Positions 1 through 7,891 of a DNA stretch of 64,000 nucleotides are shown one piece after another. The stretch spans positions 992,001 to 1,056,000 of the forward strand of contig CP088295.1 of NCBI GenBank assembly GCA_024666565.1. Direction: 5' to 3'. Origin of the DNA: Svornostia abyssi (lineage in GTDB: Bacteria > Actinomycetota > Thermoleophilia > Solirubrobacterales > Solirubrobacteraceae). The notes below the pieces were generated by a model. That model was not told the origin of the DNA and searched no databases. It saw nothing but the letters and a program-made list of their open reading frames with translations. A program made the position numbers and the translations under genes. How positions within the stretch are numbered: position 1 is the stretch's first letter; each line of letters begins with the position of its first letter.

Positions 1-608
1 ATGCGCTCGAGGACCGGGCGCGCGTCGGGCCACGGGTCACGCGGCGTGCGCGCGGTCGGCTCGAAGGCCTGGGACAGGGCGAGGCCGCGGAGCGCCGACA
101 GGACGAGACTGACGCGGGCGTTGAGGTCCTCCGGCAGTGGGCCGTCGGTGCCGGCCAGGTCCGGGACGGCGGCGGCGATCTCACGTGAGAGCTGGCGCTC
201 GAGCGGCACGAGCCGGTCGTAGAGCTCGCGGTCGTCGGCCGCTGCGACCCAGAGCTTCACGAAGATCGTGAAGATCGGGCTGGCGAAGTCCTGCCAGATG
301 AGGTCGAGCACCGCGCGGGTGCGCTCGCTGCGTTCGGTCGGAAGGTCGGTCATCCGCGCGCGCAGGTCCGCGGTGCGCTGGTTGGCGGCCTGCTCGAGTG
401 CGGCGCCGACGAGATCGACCCGGCGCGGGAAGTGGTGCGTCTGCGCGCCCTGGGAGACCCCGGCGATCTCGGCCACGCGCCGTGTCGTCGTGCCGGCGTA
501 GCCGACCTCGAACAGGCTCGCGAGCGTGGCGTCGAGCAGCTTGCGCCGGGTCTCGGCGGTGCGCTCCTCCTGGGTCCGTCGCATCGGGCGGGGTTCGGTC
601 GTCGTCAT
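1..608 (-). CDS. TetR-family transcriptional regulator (C-terminus cut by window edge)
   Basis: The reverse strand reads open from the ATG at 608 to the window edge (202 codons, no stop), so the C-terminus lies outside. Residues about 12-60 form a TetR-type helix-turn-helix: an ERT...RRKLLDATLASLFEVGY first helix, then TTRRVAEIAGVSQGAQTHHF, the recognition-helix pattern. The remainder is an alpha-helical ligand-binding region. It is divergent from the acyl-CoA dehydrogenase at 676 with only 67 nt between them, so it probably regulates that gene and itself with an acyl-CoA-like effector (inference). The ATG at 608 gives a short basic leader; the ATG at codon 9 is an alternative start. Confidence 0.85.
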   Translation of the reverse strand, partial: MTTTEPRPMRRTQEERTAETRRKLLDATLASLFEVGYAGTTTRRVAEIAGVSQGAQTHHFPRRVDLVGAALEQAANQRTADLRARMTDLPTERSERTRAVLDLIWQDFASPIFTIFVKLWVAAADDRELYDRLVPLERQLSREIAAAVPDLAGTDGPLPEDLNARVSLVLSALRGLALSQAFEPTARTPRDPWPDARPVLER

Positions 609-675
609 CTCGCGGTGTCGACCCTACACAGATTTCCGCTCTACAAAGCAAGCGTTCGGTATGTATCATCGGCCC
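609..675. promoter_or_regulatory. Divergent TetR / acyl-CoA dehydrogenase promoter region
   Basis: This AT-richer stretch holds a TATCAT hexamer at 664-669, six bases before the ATG at 676, fitting the leaderless promoter pattern seen elsewhere in the window. The segment 637-663 (AAGCAAGCGTTCGGT core) overlaps the promoter and is the likeliest TetR operator, but its dyad symmetry is poor. Confidence 0.4.
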
Positions 676-1839
676 ATGGCCACCGTCACCACGTCCGGAC
701 GCACGATCTTCGAGTCGGAGCACGACGACTACCGCGAAAGCTTCCGCCGCTTCCTCGAAGCTGAGGTCAAGCCGCACTACGACGCCTGGAACGAAGCCGG
801 GATCATCCCGCGCGAGATGTTCGCCAAGGCCGCCGAGCACGGCTTCCTGGCGATGGAGGTGCCGGAGGAGTACGGCGGCGTCGGCGTCGACGACTGGCGC
901 TTCAACGTCGTGCTCATGGAAGAGGCCGCGACGTCCGGCGTCGGCGACGCGTGGGCCGGCCCGCTGCTGCACACCGACGTCTGCCTTCCGTACTTCATGG
1001 CGAGCTGCACCGAGGAGCAGAAGGCGCGCTGGCTGCCGGGCATGGCGTCGGGTGAGCTCGTCGCCGCGGTCGCGATGACCGAGCCGGGCACGGGCTCCGA
1101 TCTCGCCGCGATCGCCACGACGGCGAAGCGCGACGGCGACACCTACATCCTCAACGGCGCGAAGACGTTCATCACGAACGGCATCAACGCCGACCTCGTC
1201 ATCGTCGCCGCGCGCACGAGTGAGGACCCGCATGGCGGCCTGTCGCTGTTCATCGTCGAGCGCGGCTTCGACGGCTTCGAGCGCGGCAAGCAGATCGAGA
1301 AGCTCGGCCAGCACGCGTCGGACACCGCGGAGCTGTTCTTCAACGACTGCGTCGTCCCCGCCGAGAACCTCCTGGGCGAAGAGGGCTCGGGCTTCTACCA
1401 GCTCGTCGCCCGCCTGGTGCCGGAGCGCCTGACGCTTGCGGTCAGCTCGATCGCGGGCTGCGAGACGGTGCTCGCGCAGACGCTCGAGTACGTCAAGGAG
1501 CGCAAGGCGTTCGGCCGCCCGATCGGCACGTTCCAGAACTCCCGGTTCAAGATGGCCGAGATGAAGACGGAGATCACGATCACCCGGGCCTTCGTCGACC
1601 AGTGCATCGCGAAGTACGTCGCCGGCACCTGCGGCGTCGACGAGGCCGCGATGGCGAAGTACTACACGACCGATCTGCTCTGCAAGGTCGCCGACGAGTG
1701 CCTGCAGATGCACGGCGGCTACGGGTACACGAAGGAGTACAAGATCGGCCAGGCGTGGATCGACGCGCGTGTCGGCCGGATCTACGCGGGCACGAACGAG
1801 ATCATGAAGGAGCTCATCGGTAAGACGATGGGGTTGTGA
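676..1839 (+). CDS. Acyl-CoA dehydrogenase, long-chain (LCAD)-like
   Basis: A 387-residue FAD flavoenzyme that introduces the alpha-beta double bond into an acyl-CoA. The family signature AMTEPGTGSDLA lies at about 133-144, and the C-terminal motif is YAGTNEIMKEL. The residue before GTN is Ala, where medium-chain enzymes carry the catalytic Glu; instead VPERL supplies Glu250 on the helix used as base by LCAD and isovaleryl-CoA dehydrogenase. The ATG at 676 is chosen because TATCAT ends 6 nt upstream and the family N-terminus starts there; an upstream in-frame ATG at 661 would overlap that promoter. It is divergent from a TetR gene. The acyl substrate cannot be read from sequence. Confidence 0.93.
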   Translation: MATVTTSGRTIFESEHDDYRESFRRFLEAEVKPHYDAWNEAGIIPREMFAKAAEHGFLAMEVPEEYGGVGVDDWRFNVVLMEEAATSGVGDAWAGPLLHTDVCLPYFMASCTEEQKARWLPGMASGELVAAVAMTEPGTGSDLAAIATTAKRDGDTYILNGAKTFITNGINADLVIVAARTSEDPHGGLSLFIVERGFDGFERGKQIEKLGQHASDTAELFFNDCVVPAENLLGEEGSGFYQLVARLVPERLTLAVSSIAGCETVLAQTLEYVKERKAFGRPIGTFQNSRFKMAEMKTEITITRAFVDQCIAKYVAGTCGVDEAAMAKYYTTDLLCKVADECLQMHGGYGYTKEYKIGQAWIDARVGRIYAGTNEIMKELIGKTMGL

Positions 1840-1857
1840 GGCAGGGCCTCACAACCC
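1831..1857 (+). terminator. Hairpin 1 of 3 after acyl-CoA dehydrogenase
   Basis: A perfect 12-bp stem (1831-1842 with 1846-1857) and 3-nt loop. It contains the acyl-CoA dehydrogenase stop codon. There is no clear U tract. Confidence 0.6.
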
Positions 1858-1859
1858 TT

Positions 1860-1885
1860 CGGAGATTCGCTGGCGCGAATCTCCG
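1860..1885. terminator. Hairpin 2 of 3
   Basis: A perfect 11-bp stem CGGAGATTCGC/GCGAATCTCCG with TGGC loop, between convergent genes and so usable in both directions. Confidence 0.6.
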
Positions 1886-1915
1886 GGGTCTGTAGCTCCT
1901 CTTGCCAAACGTGCG

Positions 1916-1952
1916 GGCGTCCCGCGGCCCGGTCTGGGGGCCGCGGGACGCC
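1916..1952. terminator. Hairpin 3 of 3
   Basis: A perfect 15-bp GC-rich stem (1916-1930 with 1938-1952) and 7-nt loop, 15 nt beyond the cutinase stop codon. Probably the main terminator for the reverse-strand gene. Confidence 0.65.
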
Positions 1953-1967
1953 GCGCGAATCACTCGG

Positions 1968-2825
1968 CTAGAACGGGCAGCTCGAGCGGTAGACCGAGAA
2001 CTCGCCCGAGGTCAGCGCGCTGGGGCCGGGGCAGATGAACTGCGAGTAGCGCGTGTCGTTGTCCACGAAGCGCTTGACCCACGACAGCACGGTCGCCATG
2101 TTCCGCGGCGTGTAGCTGTTGGTCGCGAAGTGGCTGCCGCTGCCGTACTCGAGGTAGGCCTTCGGCGTCGTCGCGGGGATCGAGTTGTAGAACGGGATCA
2201 CGTGCATGAACGTCGGCGCGATGACGTCGTCGGCGACGCCGATCTGGAGGTTCGGGGTCGTGATCTCAGGCCACGTCCCGTCCGTGTGCCAGGACGCGAG
2301 GCCGATGGCCGCCTTCAGCGATGGACGCGCCTTCGCGGCCGTGAGCGTGCCGCCGCCGCCCATGGAGTGGCCGATGACGGCCTGGCGGGTCGGGTCGACG
2401 ATGTTGACGGTCGACGCCGCGACCTTCATGTGGTCGAGGGCGGCGAGCAGCGCCTTCCCGCGGGCGGGCGGCTGGTCGAACGGGGTGTTCGTGTTGAACG
2501 CCATGACGACGAAGCCGTTCGAGGCGAGCTTCTGCCCGAGCCAGGAGGTGGCCGTCGTGTCCTCGAGGAAGCCGGGCGCCATGGCGATGATCCCGAACTT
2601 CTCGCCGGTCGTGGTCACCGGCCGCCAGATCATGCCCGTCCCGAAGCTGTTGGACGCGGCGTCGGTCACGCGGACGGCGGTGACGCCGTACGGGCCCTGG
2701 CCCGCGCGGACGAACGACGCCGTCGGGTCGGGGCCCTTGGCGAACGGATTGGCGACCGCAGGGGTCGACGTGACCGCGATCGCGGCAAGCGCGAGCACGG
2801 CCACCAACAGGTGGCGAAGGTGCAT
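1968..2825 (-). CDS. Secreted cutinase / polyester hydrolase (PET-hydrolase-like)
   Basis: A 285-residue alpha/beta hydrolase of the Thermobifida cutinase/PETase family. A signal peptide covers about 1-25 (cleavage after AVA). The nucleophile elbow GHSMGGGG places Ser154; family alignment from memory gives Asp200 (VADDVIAP) and His232 (SHFATN). The C-terminal block FVDNDTRYSQF...CPGP...YRSSCPF and the Cys265-Cys283 pair match actinobacterial polyesterases closely. The Met of the elbow (Met155) and Trp179 are at the positions of substrate-cleft residues; the oxyanion-loop Tyr of Thermobifida enzymes is Phe86 here. GAAGAGG precedes the ATG at 2825. It should hydrolyse ester bonds in cutin-like polymers or triglycerides outside the cell. 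PET activity is only inferred. Confidence 0.9.
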   Translation of the reverse strand: MHLRHLLVAVLALAAIAVTSTPAVANPFAKGPDPTASFVRAGQGPYGVTAVRVTDAASNSFGTGMIWRPVTTTGEKFGIIAMAPGFLEDTTATSWLGQKLASNGFVVMAFNTNTPFDQPPARGKALLAALDHMKVAASTVNIVDPTRQAVIGHSMGGGGTLTAAKARPSLKAAIGLASWHTDGTWPEITTPNLQIGVADDVIAPTFMHVIPFYNSIPATTPKAYLEYGSGSHFATNSYTPRNMATVLSWVKRFVDNDTRYSQFICPGPSALTSGEFSVYRSSCPF

Positions 2826-2963
2826 GGAAACCTCTTCAGAGACGGGCAGCGGAGCTGCCTGGACAGGAGCGCCTCCCCAGGGCGCGGCGCGACGGTACTT
2901 GGTGGTACTCGGGCCGCGCAACTCCCCCCGCGATAGTGATATCGCCCGTCTCGCCGCTCCGAG

Positions 2964-3755
2964 CTAGGTCGTGCGCTCGAACCGCGCCCCGCGCCCGGGC
3001 GCGTCCTCCGCGCGCTTGACCATCTCGAGCACGTCGATGGGGATCGGGAGCACGAGGGTCGAGTTGTGCTCCGTGGCGACCTCGGCGAGCGTCTGCAGCG
3101 TGCGCAGGGTCAGGGCGCCGGGCGAGTCCGCGATGACGTCGGCAGCCTCGGACAGCTTGCGTGACGCCTCGAACTCGCCGGCCGCGGCGATGACCTTCGC
3201 GCGCCGCTCTCGCTCGGCCTCGGCCTGCCGGGCCATGGCGCGGCGCATGGTGTCGGGCAGCCCCACGTCCTTCGTCTCCACCTTCACGACACGGACGCCC
3301 CACGGCTCGGTGCTCTGGTCGATCGTCTCCTGCACGAGCACGTTGATCTCGGCCTGGTTGGCGAGCAGGTCGTCGAGGTCGCGGCGGCCGAGGGTGGCCC
3401 GGAGCGTCGTCTGGGCGATGCGCAGCACGCCGTGCTTGTAGTCACGGATCGCCACGACCGCCTTGATGGGGTCGACGACGCGGAAGAACACGGCGGCCTC
3501 GACGCGGATCGTGACGTTGTCCTTCGTGATCAGGTCCTGCGGTGGGATGTCCGAGGTGTCGACCTGCAGGTTCACCCAGCGTGTCCGCTCGATGAACGGG
3601 ATGATGAGGACGAGCCCCGGGCCGCGCGCGCCGCGCAGGCGGCCGAGTCGGAACACGACGACCCGCTCGTACTCCCGGACGATCCGGATGCTGGCGATGA
3701 GGAGCACCACCAGCACCACGGCGACGACGATCAGGGCGATGAGCGCAGGGGACAT
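2964..3755 (-). CDS. Slipin / stomatin-like SPFH (band 7) membrane protein
   Basis: A 263-residue protein with one N-terminal membrane segment (about 3-23), followed by the band-7 domain: REYERVVVFRLGR, GPGLVLIIPFIE, and QDLITKDNVTIRVEAAVFFRV. A charged coiled stretch (RQAEAERERRAKVIAAAGEFEAS) follows, as in stomatins, then a C-terminal region ending near VLPIPID. Slipins scaffold membrane microdomains, often beside an NfeD-like partner; none is seen here. It is the last gene of a reverse-strand group after the molybdopterin oxidoreductase and a small protein (44-nt gap). The ATG at 3755 begins directly before the membrane helix. Confidence 0.9.
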   Translation of the reverse strand: MSPALIALIVVAVVLVVLLIASIRIVREYERVVVFRLGRLRGARGPGLVLIIPFIERTRWVNLQVDTSDIPPQDLITKDNVTIRVEAAVFFRVVDPIKAVVAIRDYKHGVLRIAQTTLRATLGRRDLDDLLANQAEINVLVQETIDQSTEPWGVRVVKVETKDVGLPDTMRRAMARQAEAERERRAKVIAAAGEFEASRKLSEAADVIADSPGALTLRTLQTLAEVATEHNSTLVLPIPIDVLEMVKRAEDAPGRGARFERTT

Positions 3756-3799
3756 GCCGACACGGTCCCACCACGGGGACCGGCGCACATCCGGGTGCC

Positions 3800-4087
3800 C
3801 TACGCCTCGTGGTCCGTGACCTGCCCGAGCATCTGCGGCAGGACCACGAAGAACATCTCCTCCAGCTCCTCGGGCACGGTCAGCGTGACGCCCTCGAAGT
3901 GGAAGTGGTCGCCGTGCGCGCGCACGTGGGTCTCCACGGACGCGCCGGCGATGATGAAGAACGGGATCAGCGAGAAGTACTCGAGGTCCTCGAACTCCTC
4001 GGGCTCGATGCCGGTCTCCTGGAGGAGCTTCCAGAGCCGGTCGTCGTACTGCGAGTCGCCGACGGAGATGCGCGCAAGCTGGGTCAT
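3800..4087 (-). CDS. Small acidic protein coupled to the molybdopterin oxidoreductase
   Basis: A 95-residue protein, rich in Glu/Asp, with no recognised domain, signal peptide or cysteine. Its start codon overlaps the oxidoreductase stop as ATGA (4084-4087), so it is probably translationally coupled. A central hydrophobic stretch (YFSLIPFFIIAG) and a His-containing segment (VRAHGDHFHFEG) stand out. Position suggests a dedicated maturation or structural partner of the enzyme, but no function can be assigned. Confidence 0.7.
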   Translation of the reverse strand: MTQLARISVGDSQYDDRLWKLLQETGIEPEEFEDLEYFSLIPFFIIAGASVETHVRAHGDHFHFEGVTLTVPEELEEMFFVVLPQMLGQVTDHEA

Positions 4088-6303
4088 GCGCCCAGTGTCG
4101 CAGCCTCCCGCTCCGGCGCCTGCGCGGCGGCGACGACCTCGGCACGCACCGGGACGCCCGTGAGGTTCGCCATGCCGACGACCGGCTCGAGGTCCGCCGG
4201 GTCGCTGCTCATGAGCTGGTTGACGTTCGCCCCGCCGGTGCCGTCGTCGGCGGTGTTCGCTCGCTGCCAGCCGCCGCGGCCCTTGTGGCCCCACCCGTGC
4301 GGGATGGCGATGACGCCGCGCATGAGGTCGTCGGTGAGCGTGACGGCGATCTCGATCTCGCCGTGTGCGGAGGCGACCCGGATGCGGTCGCCCTCGGCCG
4401 CGCCGATGTCGGCGGCGTCGTCGGGGTGCAGGCGCGCGAGGTGCTTCCGACCGCCCCGCAGGAGCAGCGGCGCGTTGTGCATCCACGAGTTCTCGCTGCG
4501 CAGTTCGCGCATCCCGATGAGCCGCAGCGGGAACGCGGGGTCGTCGATGCGCTCGCCGAGCCGGTCGATCTCCGACGCGAACTGCGGGGCGTCGAGGTGG
4601 ACCTTGCGGTCGCGGTGCAGCACGACGTTGCCCAGCGCGCCGGCCCGCAGGTGGGGTGCGATGACCTTGCCGTGGGGGAAGTCGCGCAGCAGCTTCTTGA
4701 ACGTGAGGCCGCCGCGGCGCAGGCCGAACAGGTCGCCGCCCTCGGACAGCCGGACGACGGCGTCCATCGCGCGGCGGGGCGTCAGCGTGCCGGTGCGGCG
4801 CAGCAGCTCGGCGGCGAAGAACGCCGGGGTGCGGCGCCACAGCGCGCTGGCGAGCTCGTCGATGACCTCCCACTCCTCGCGCGCCTCGCCGACGGGCGGG
4901 ATGACGGCCTTCGTCCCCTGCCGGAACGGCGTGAGGGACAGCGCCTGGAACGGGATCGGGAAGTCCTCGCGCTCGTACATCGTCGTGGCGGGCAGGACGT
5001 AGTCGGCGTGGGCGTTGGTCTCGTTGACGTAGAAGTCGATGCCGACGTGGAGGTCCAGGGTGTCGAGGGCGGCTTCCAGCTCCTCGCCGTTCGGGCAGCT
5101 CAGCACCGGGTTGCCGGCCGAGACGAACAGCGCGCGCAGCCGTCCCTTGCCGGGGGTCGTCATCTCCTTCGCCATGATCGCGGCGGGGCGGGACGCGAGG
5201 ATCGAGGGGAAGTCGCCGATCCGTGAGCGCGGGCCGCGATCGTGGCCCACGGGGATCAGCGCCTTCGTGATCTGCATCGCGGTGCGCTCGAGCGGCACGC
5301 CGAGGCTGCCGAACATCGATCCGCCCTCGCGGTCCAGGTTCCCGGCGACGAGGTTCACCGCGTCGAGCAGCATGGTCGTGAGCGTGCCGCTGCGCCCGAG
5401 CGACGTGCCGATGCGGCCGTACATCGCGGCGCGCTCGGTGGTCGCCAGCGCGCGCGCGAGTTCGCGGACGGCTTCGGGCGCGATGCCCGTGGTGGCGGCG
5501 GTCGCCTCGGGGGAGAACGGCCGGGCCAGGTCGCGCAGGTGCCCGGCCCCGCGGGCCTGCCGGGCGATCGCGTCCTCGTCGGCGAGGCCCTCTTCAAAGA
5601 GGACGTGCAGCAGCGAGAGGAGCATGAACGCGTCGCCGTCCGGGCGGATGGGCTGCCACTCGAACGCGCGGGCGGTCTCGGTCCGGCGCGGGTCGACGAC
5701 GACGACGCGGCCGCCGCGCTCGACGACGCCGTGCAGCTCCTCCTTGATCCGCGGCGCGGTCAGCACGCTGCCGTGGGAGACGAGCGGGTTCGCGCCGACG
5801 ATGACGACGAGGTCGGCGCGGTGCAGGTCGGGCACCGGCGCGACCGCGGTGTTGCCGTACAGGAACTCGCTGGCGGCGAAGCGGTTGTTGACGTCCTGCG
5901 AGCCGGCGGTGTAGAGGTGCGGCGAGCGCAGGCCGAGCATGAACGCCGCGACCCACAGGGTGTGCGACGCGCTGAACGCGCCCGGGTTGCCCCAGTACCA
6001 GCCGATCGCGTCACTGCCGTGCTCGCCCTGGATGCGCAGCAGGCGCGCCTTGATGTCGCGCATGGCGTCGTCCCAGCTCACGCGCTCGAACGTCCCGTCG
6101 GGACGGCGGCGCAGCGGATGCGTGACCCGGTCCGGGTCGTTGACGACCTCGGTGAATGCGATGCCCTTCGGGCAGGCGAACCCCTTCGACACGGGGTGCT
6201 CCCGGTCGGGTCGCAGCTGCACGAGCTTGCCGTCGTCGACCGTGGCGACCATGCCGCACAACGGCTCGCAGATCCGGCAGTAGGTGGGCAGCTCCTCGGC
6301 CAT
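4084..6303 (-). CDS. Molybdopterin-dependent oxidoreductase (DMSO reductase superfamily)
   Basis: A 739-residue bis-MGD enzyme. Cys9, Cys12, Cys16 and Cys44 form the N-terminal [4Fe-4S] site; a KGFACPKG segment follows as in FdhF/NasA-type proteins. The molybdopterin domains include VVIVGANPLVSHGS and a C-terminal dinucleotide-binding domain (about 620-720) with HPDDAADIGAAEGDRIRV. The usual Mo-ligand region reads SQDVNN (135-140) with no Cys, Sec or Ser at the classical spot, so a standard formate dehydrogenase is unlikely. There is no Tat signal, so it is cytoplasmic. No electron-transfer subunit is adjacent. A GGAGGAGAGG ribosome site precedes the ATG at 6303. The substrate is unknown. Confidence 0.88.
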   Translation of the reverse strand: MAEELPTYCRICEPLCGMVATVDDGKLVQLRPDREHPVSKGFACPKGIAFTEVVNDPDRVTHPLRRRPDGTFERVSWDDAMRDIKARLLRIQGEHGSDAIGWYWGNPGAFSASHTLWVAAFMLGLRSPHLYTAGSQDVNNRFAASEFLYGNTAVAPVPDLHRADLVVIVGANPLVSHGSVLTAPRIKEELHGVVERGGRVVVVDPRRTETARAFEWQPIRPDGDAFMLLSLLHVLFEEGLADEDAIARQARGAGHLRDLARPFSPEATAATTGIAPEAVRELARALATTERAAMYGRIGTSLGRSGTLTTMLLDAVNLVAGNLDREGGSMFGSLGVPLERTAMQITKALIPVGHDRGPRSRIGDFPSILASRPAAIMAKEMTTPGKGRLRALFVSAGNPVLSCPNGEELEAALDTLDLHVGIDFYVNETNAHADYVLPATTMYEREDFPIPFQALSLTPFRQGTKAVIPPVGEAREEWEVIDELASALWRRTPAFFAAELLRRTGTLTPRRAMDAVVRLSEGGDLFGLRRGGLTFKKLLRDFPHGKVIAPHLRAGALGNVVLHRDRKVHLDAPQFASEIDRLGERIDDPAFPLRLIGMRELRSENSWMHNAPLLLRGGRKHLARLHPDDAADIGAAEGDRIRVASAHGEIEIAVTLTDDLMRGVIAIPHGWGHKGRGGWQRANTADDGTGGANVNQLMSSDPADLEPVVGMANLTGVPVRAEVVAAAQAPEREAATLGA

Positions 6304-6400
6304 GCGTGTCCTCTCCTCCGACGCCCGGTCCGTGGACCGTACCGGGAAGGACGGTGTTCGTCAGGTGGTTGGCGTCACAGCCGGGCCGCGGCCGGTGTGG

Positions 6401-6419
6401 CGCCGCCACAACGGCGGCG
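6401..6419 (-). terminator. GC hairpin after 6425 gene
   Basis: The stem CGCCGCC/GGCGGCG (7 bp) with ACAAC loop sits 5 nt beyond the stop of the reverse-strand gene. It lacks a U tract. Confidence 0.4.
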
Positions 6420-6424
6420 GGTCC

Positions 6425-6883
6425 TCAGCGGCCCAGCGTCCGCGTGAAGGTCCGCGCGTCGGCACGCAGCCCCTCGACCCGCTCGCGCACCTCCGCGAGC
6501 CCGGCGCGCAGCTCCGGGTCGCCGACCTCGACGGGGAGCATCGTGTCCTGCAGCTCGCCGATGACGTGCGCGGCCTCCGCGGCCTGGTCCATCGCGCGCT
6601 CGATGAACGCCTTCGCCCCCTGAGACGTGTGCCCCGCGCTCGCCTCCTCGAAGGCCTGCGCCGGCAGCCCGGCGCGCTCGGCGAACCCGGTGTACGTGCG
6701 CTGCGCTGTGCCGTAGGCGTGCTGGACCGGGCGGAACAGGGCCTCCTCCAGCCGGTCGCCGCTCTGCTCGTCGAGCAGGTCGTACGCCGCGCCGACGCAC
6801 GCGAGCGCGAGCGCGAGGTGCTCCGTGGCCGCGGCGAGTTCGTCCAGGATCTGCTGCCGGCCTTCGGCGGTGGTGTAGGTCAC
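6425..6883 (-). CDS. Conserved-looking helical protein of unknown function
   Basis: A 152-residue, almost wholly alpha-helical protein with no signal peptide or membrane segment and one cysteine. Heptad-like regions (LDELAAATEHLALALACVGAAYDLL near the start and LAEVRERVEGLRADARTF at the end) suggest a helical bundle. I do not recognise a family. The GTG start at 6883 is supported by a TACCCT hexamer exactly 7 nt upstream and the absence of a ribosome site. It is divergent from the SRPBCC gene at 6958. Confidence 0.7.
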   Translation of the reverse strand: MTYTTAEGRQQILDELAAATEHLALALACVGAAYDLLDEQSGDRLEEALFRPVQHAYGTAQRTYTGFAERAGLPAQAFEEASAGHTSQGAKAFIERAMDQAAEAAHVIGELQDTMLPVEVGDPELRAGLAEVRERVEGLRADARTFTRTLGR

Positions 6884-6890
6884 GGGCGGG

Positions 6891-6896
6891 AGGGTA
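6891..6896 (-). promoter_or_regulatory. Leaderless -10 hexamer TACCCT
   Basis: On the reverse strand TACCCT ends 7 nt before the GTG at 6883, so transcription should begin at the start codon. Confidence 0.55.
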
Positions 6897-6957
6897 CCGG
6901 CGCGCCTCGCGGGGAATCCACGATGACGACGACGGCGCAGCCGCGTACGTTCCGGCC

Positions 6958-7557
6958 ATGCTCACCCGCGTCGTGATCCTCGCTGCGCTCGCCGGCATCT
7001 ACTGGCGGTGGCTGCGCGACCCCGTCCTGACCTACGGAGCGGAGCCGGCGGAGGCCGCCGCGACGCTGCCCGGAGACGAGCTGCTCCCCGACGCCGACGG
7101 GGTTTCCACCCGCGCGATCACCGTCGACGCGCCGGCCTCCGCGGTCTGGCCGTGGATCGCCCAGATGGGCCCTGCGCCCCGCGGCGGCGCGTACACGTAC
7201 GACTGGATCGAGAACCTGCTCGGCCTGACCATGCACAGCGCCGACGAGGTCCTCCCCGACTTCCAGGACCCGCACGTCGGGGACACGATCGGCTACGGGC
7301 CGAACGTCATGCGGGTCGAGCGGGTCGAGCCCCAGCGGGTCCTCGCGTGGCAGTCGGCCGACGGCAACTGGGTGTGGACGTTCGTCCTCGAGGAGCGTGA
7401 CGGCGCCACGCGGCTCATCAGTCGCAACCGGTTCCGGCTGCCGACACTCGGCGCGCGGATCGGGATGCTCCCGATGGAGCCCGGGTCACTCGTCATGGAG
7501 CGCAAGATGCTGCGCGGGATGAAGGAACGCGCCGAGCGCCTCGCCGCCGAGGCCTAG
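6958..7557 (+). CDS. SRPBCC-fold protein with N-terminal membrane anchor
   Basis: A 199-residue protein. A short hydrophobic N-terminus (about 3-17) is followed by a START-like hydrophobic-ligand domain (about 50-195): TRAITVDAPASAVWPWIAQMG is the typical first strand and helix of SRPBCC proteins, with GDTIGYGP and later RNRFRLPT strands. The family binds lipids or aromatic ligands; the ligand here is unknown. TACGTT lies 6 nt before the ATG, a near match to the leaderless pattern. It overlaps the convergent gene at 7554 by 4 nt. Confidence 0.8.
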   Translation: MLTRVVILAALAGIYWRWLRDPVLTYGAEPAEAAATLPGDELLPDADGVSTRAITVDAPASAVWPWIAQMGPAPRGGAYTYDWIENLLGLTMHSADEVLPDFQDPHVGDTIGYGPNVMRVERVEPQRVLAWQSADGNWVWTFVLEERDGATRLISRNRFRLPTLGARIGMLPMEPGSLVMERKMLRGMKERAERLAAEA

Positions 7558-7832
7558 TCGCCCCACTCGCGGCCGCGCGCCGTGCCCGCGTACGACCCGA
7601 GGTCGGCGAGGAACGCGAGGATCACGAGGAACCACTCAAAGCCGGTCACGCCGTTCGTCCCGACGCCCCACAGGACCGCGTACGCCAGCGTCGTCCAGGG
7701 GAGCAGGAAGAAGCCGATGAACGGCAGGAACCAGCTGTCGTACGCGCGGCTCAGGTCGTCAGTGAAGATCCAGACGCCGATGATCGCCAGGCGGGGCGAG
7801 ATGACGGCGAGGATGAGCGCGAAGCAGGGCAT
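7554..7832 (-). CDS. Small membrane protein, three predicted helices
   Basis: A 92-residue hydrophobic protein with membrane helices at about 3-23, 36-57 and 63-80 and short charged loops. There is no recognised domain; YDSWFLPFIGFFLLPWTTLAY resembles small uncharacterised actinobacterial membrane proteins. The ATG at 7832 is exactly 7 nt after a TACCGT hexamer, supporting a leaderless start. It ends convergently on the SRPBCC gene. Confidence 0.65.
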   Translation of the reverse strand: MPCFALILAVISPRLAIIGVWIFTDDLSRAYDSWFLPFIGFFLLPWTTLAYAVLWGVGTNGVTGFEWFLVILAFLADLGSYAGTARGREWGD

Positions 7833-7839
7833 GGCGGGA

Positions 7840-7845
7840 ACGGTA
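7840..7845 (-). promoter_or_regulatory. Leaderless -10 hexamer TACCGT
   Basis: Ends 7 nt before the reverse-strand ATG at 7832. Confidence 0.55.
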
Positions 7846-7891
7846 CGGGGTCAGGCCGACCGCACGGCGCGGTCGGCCCGGCGCGTGGTCG

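Noticed and set aside
181..1713. Long reverse-strand open frame opposite the acyl-CoA dehydrogenase
   Set aside because: Arg/Ala-rich composition typical of antisense frames in high-GC DNA; the forward gene has clear family motifs.
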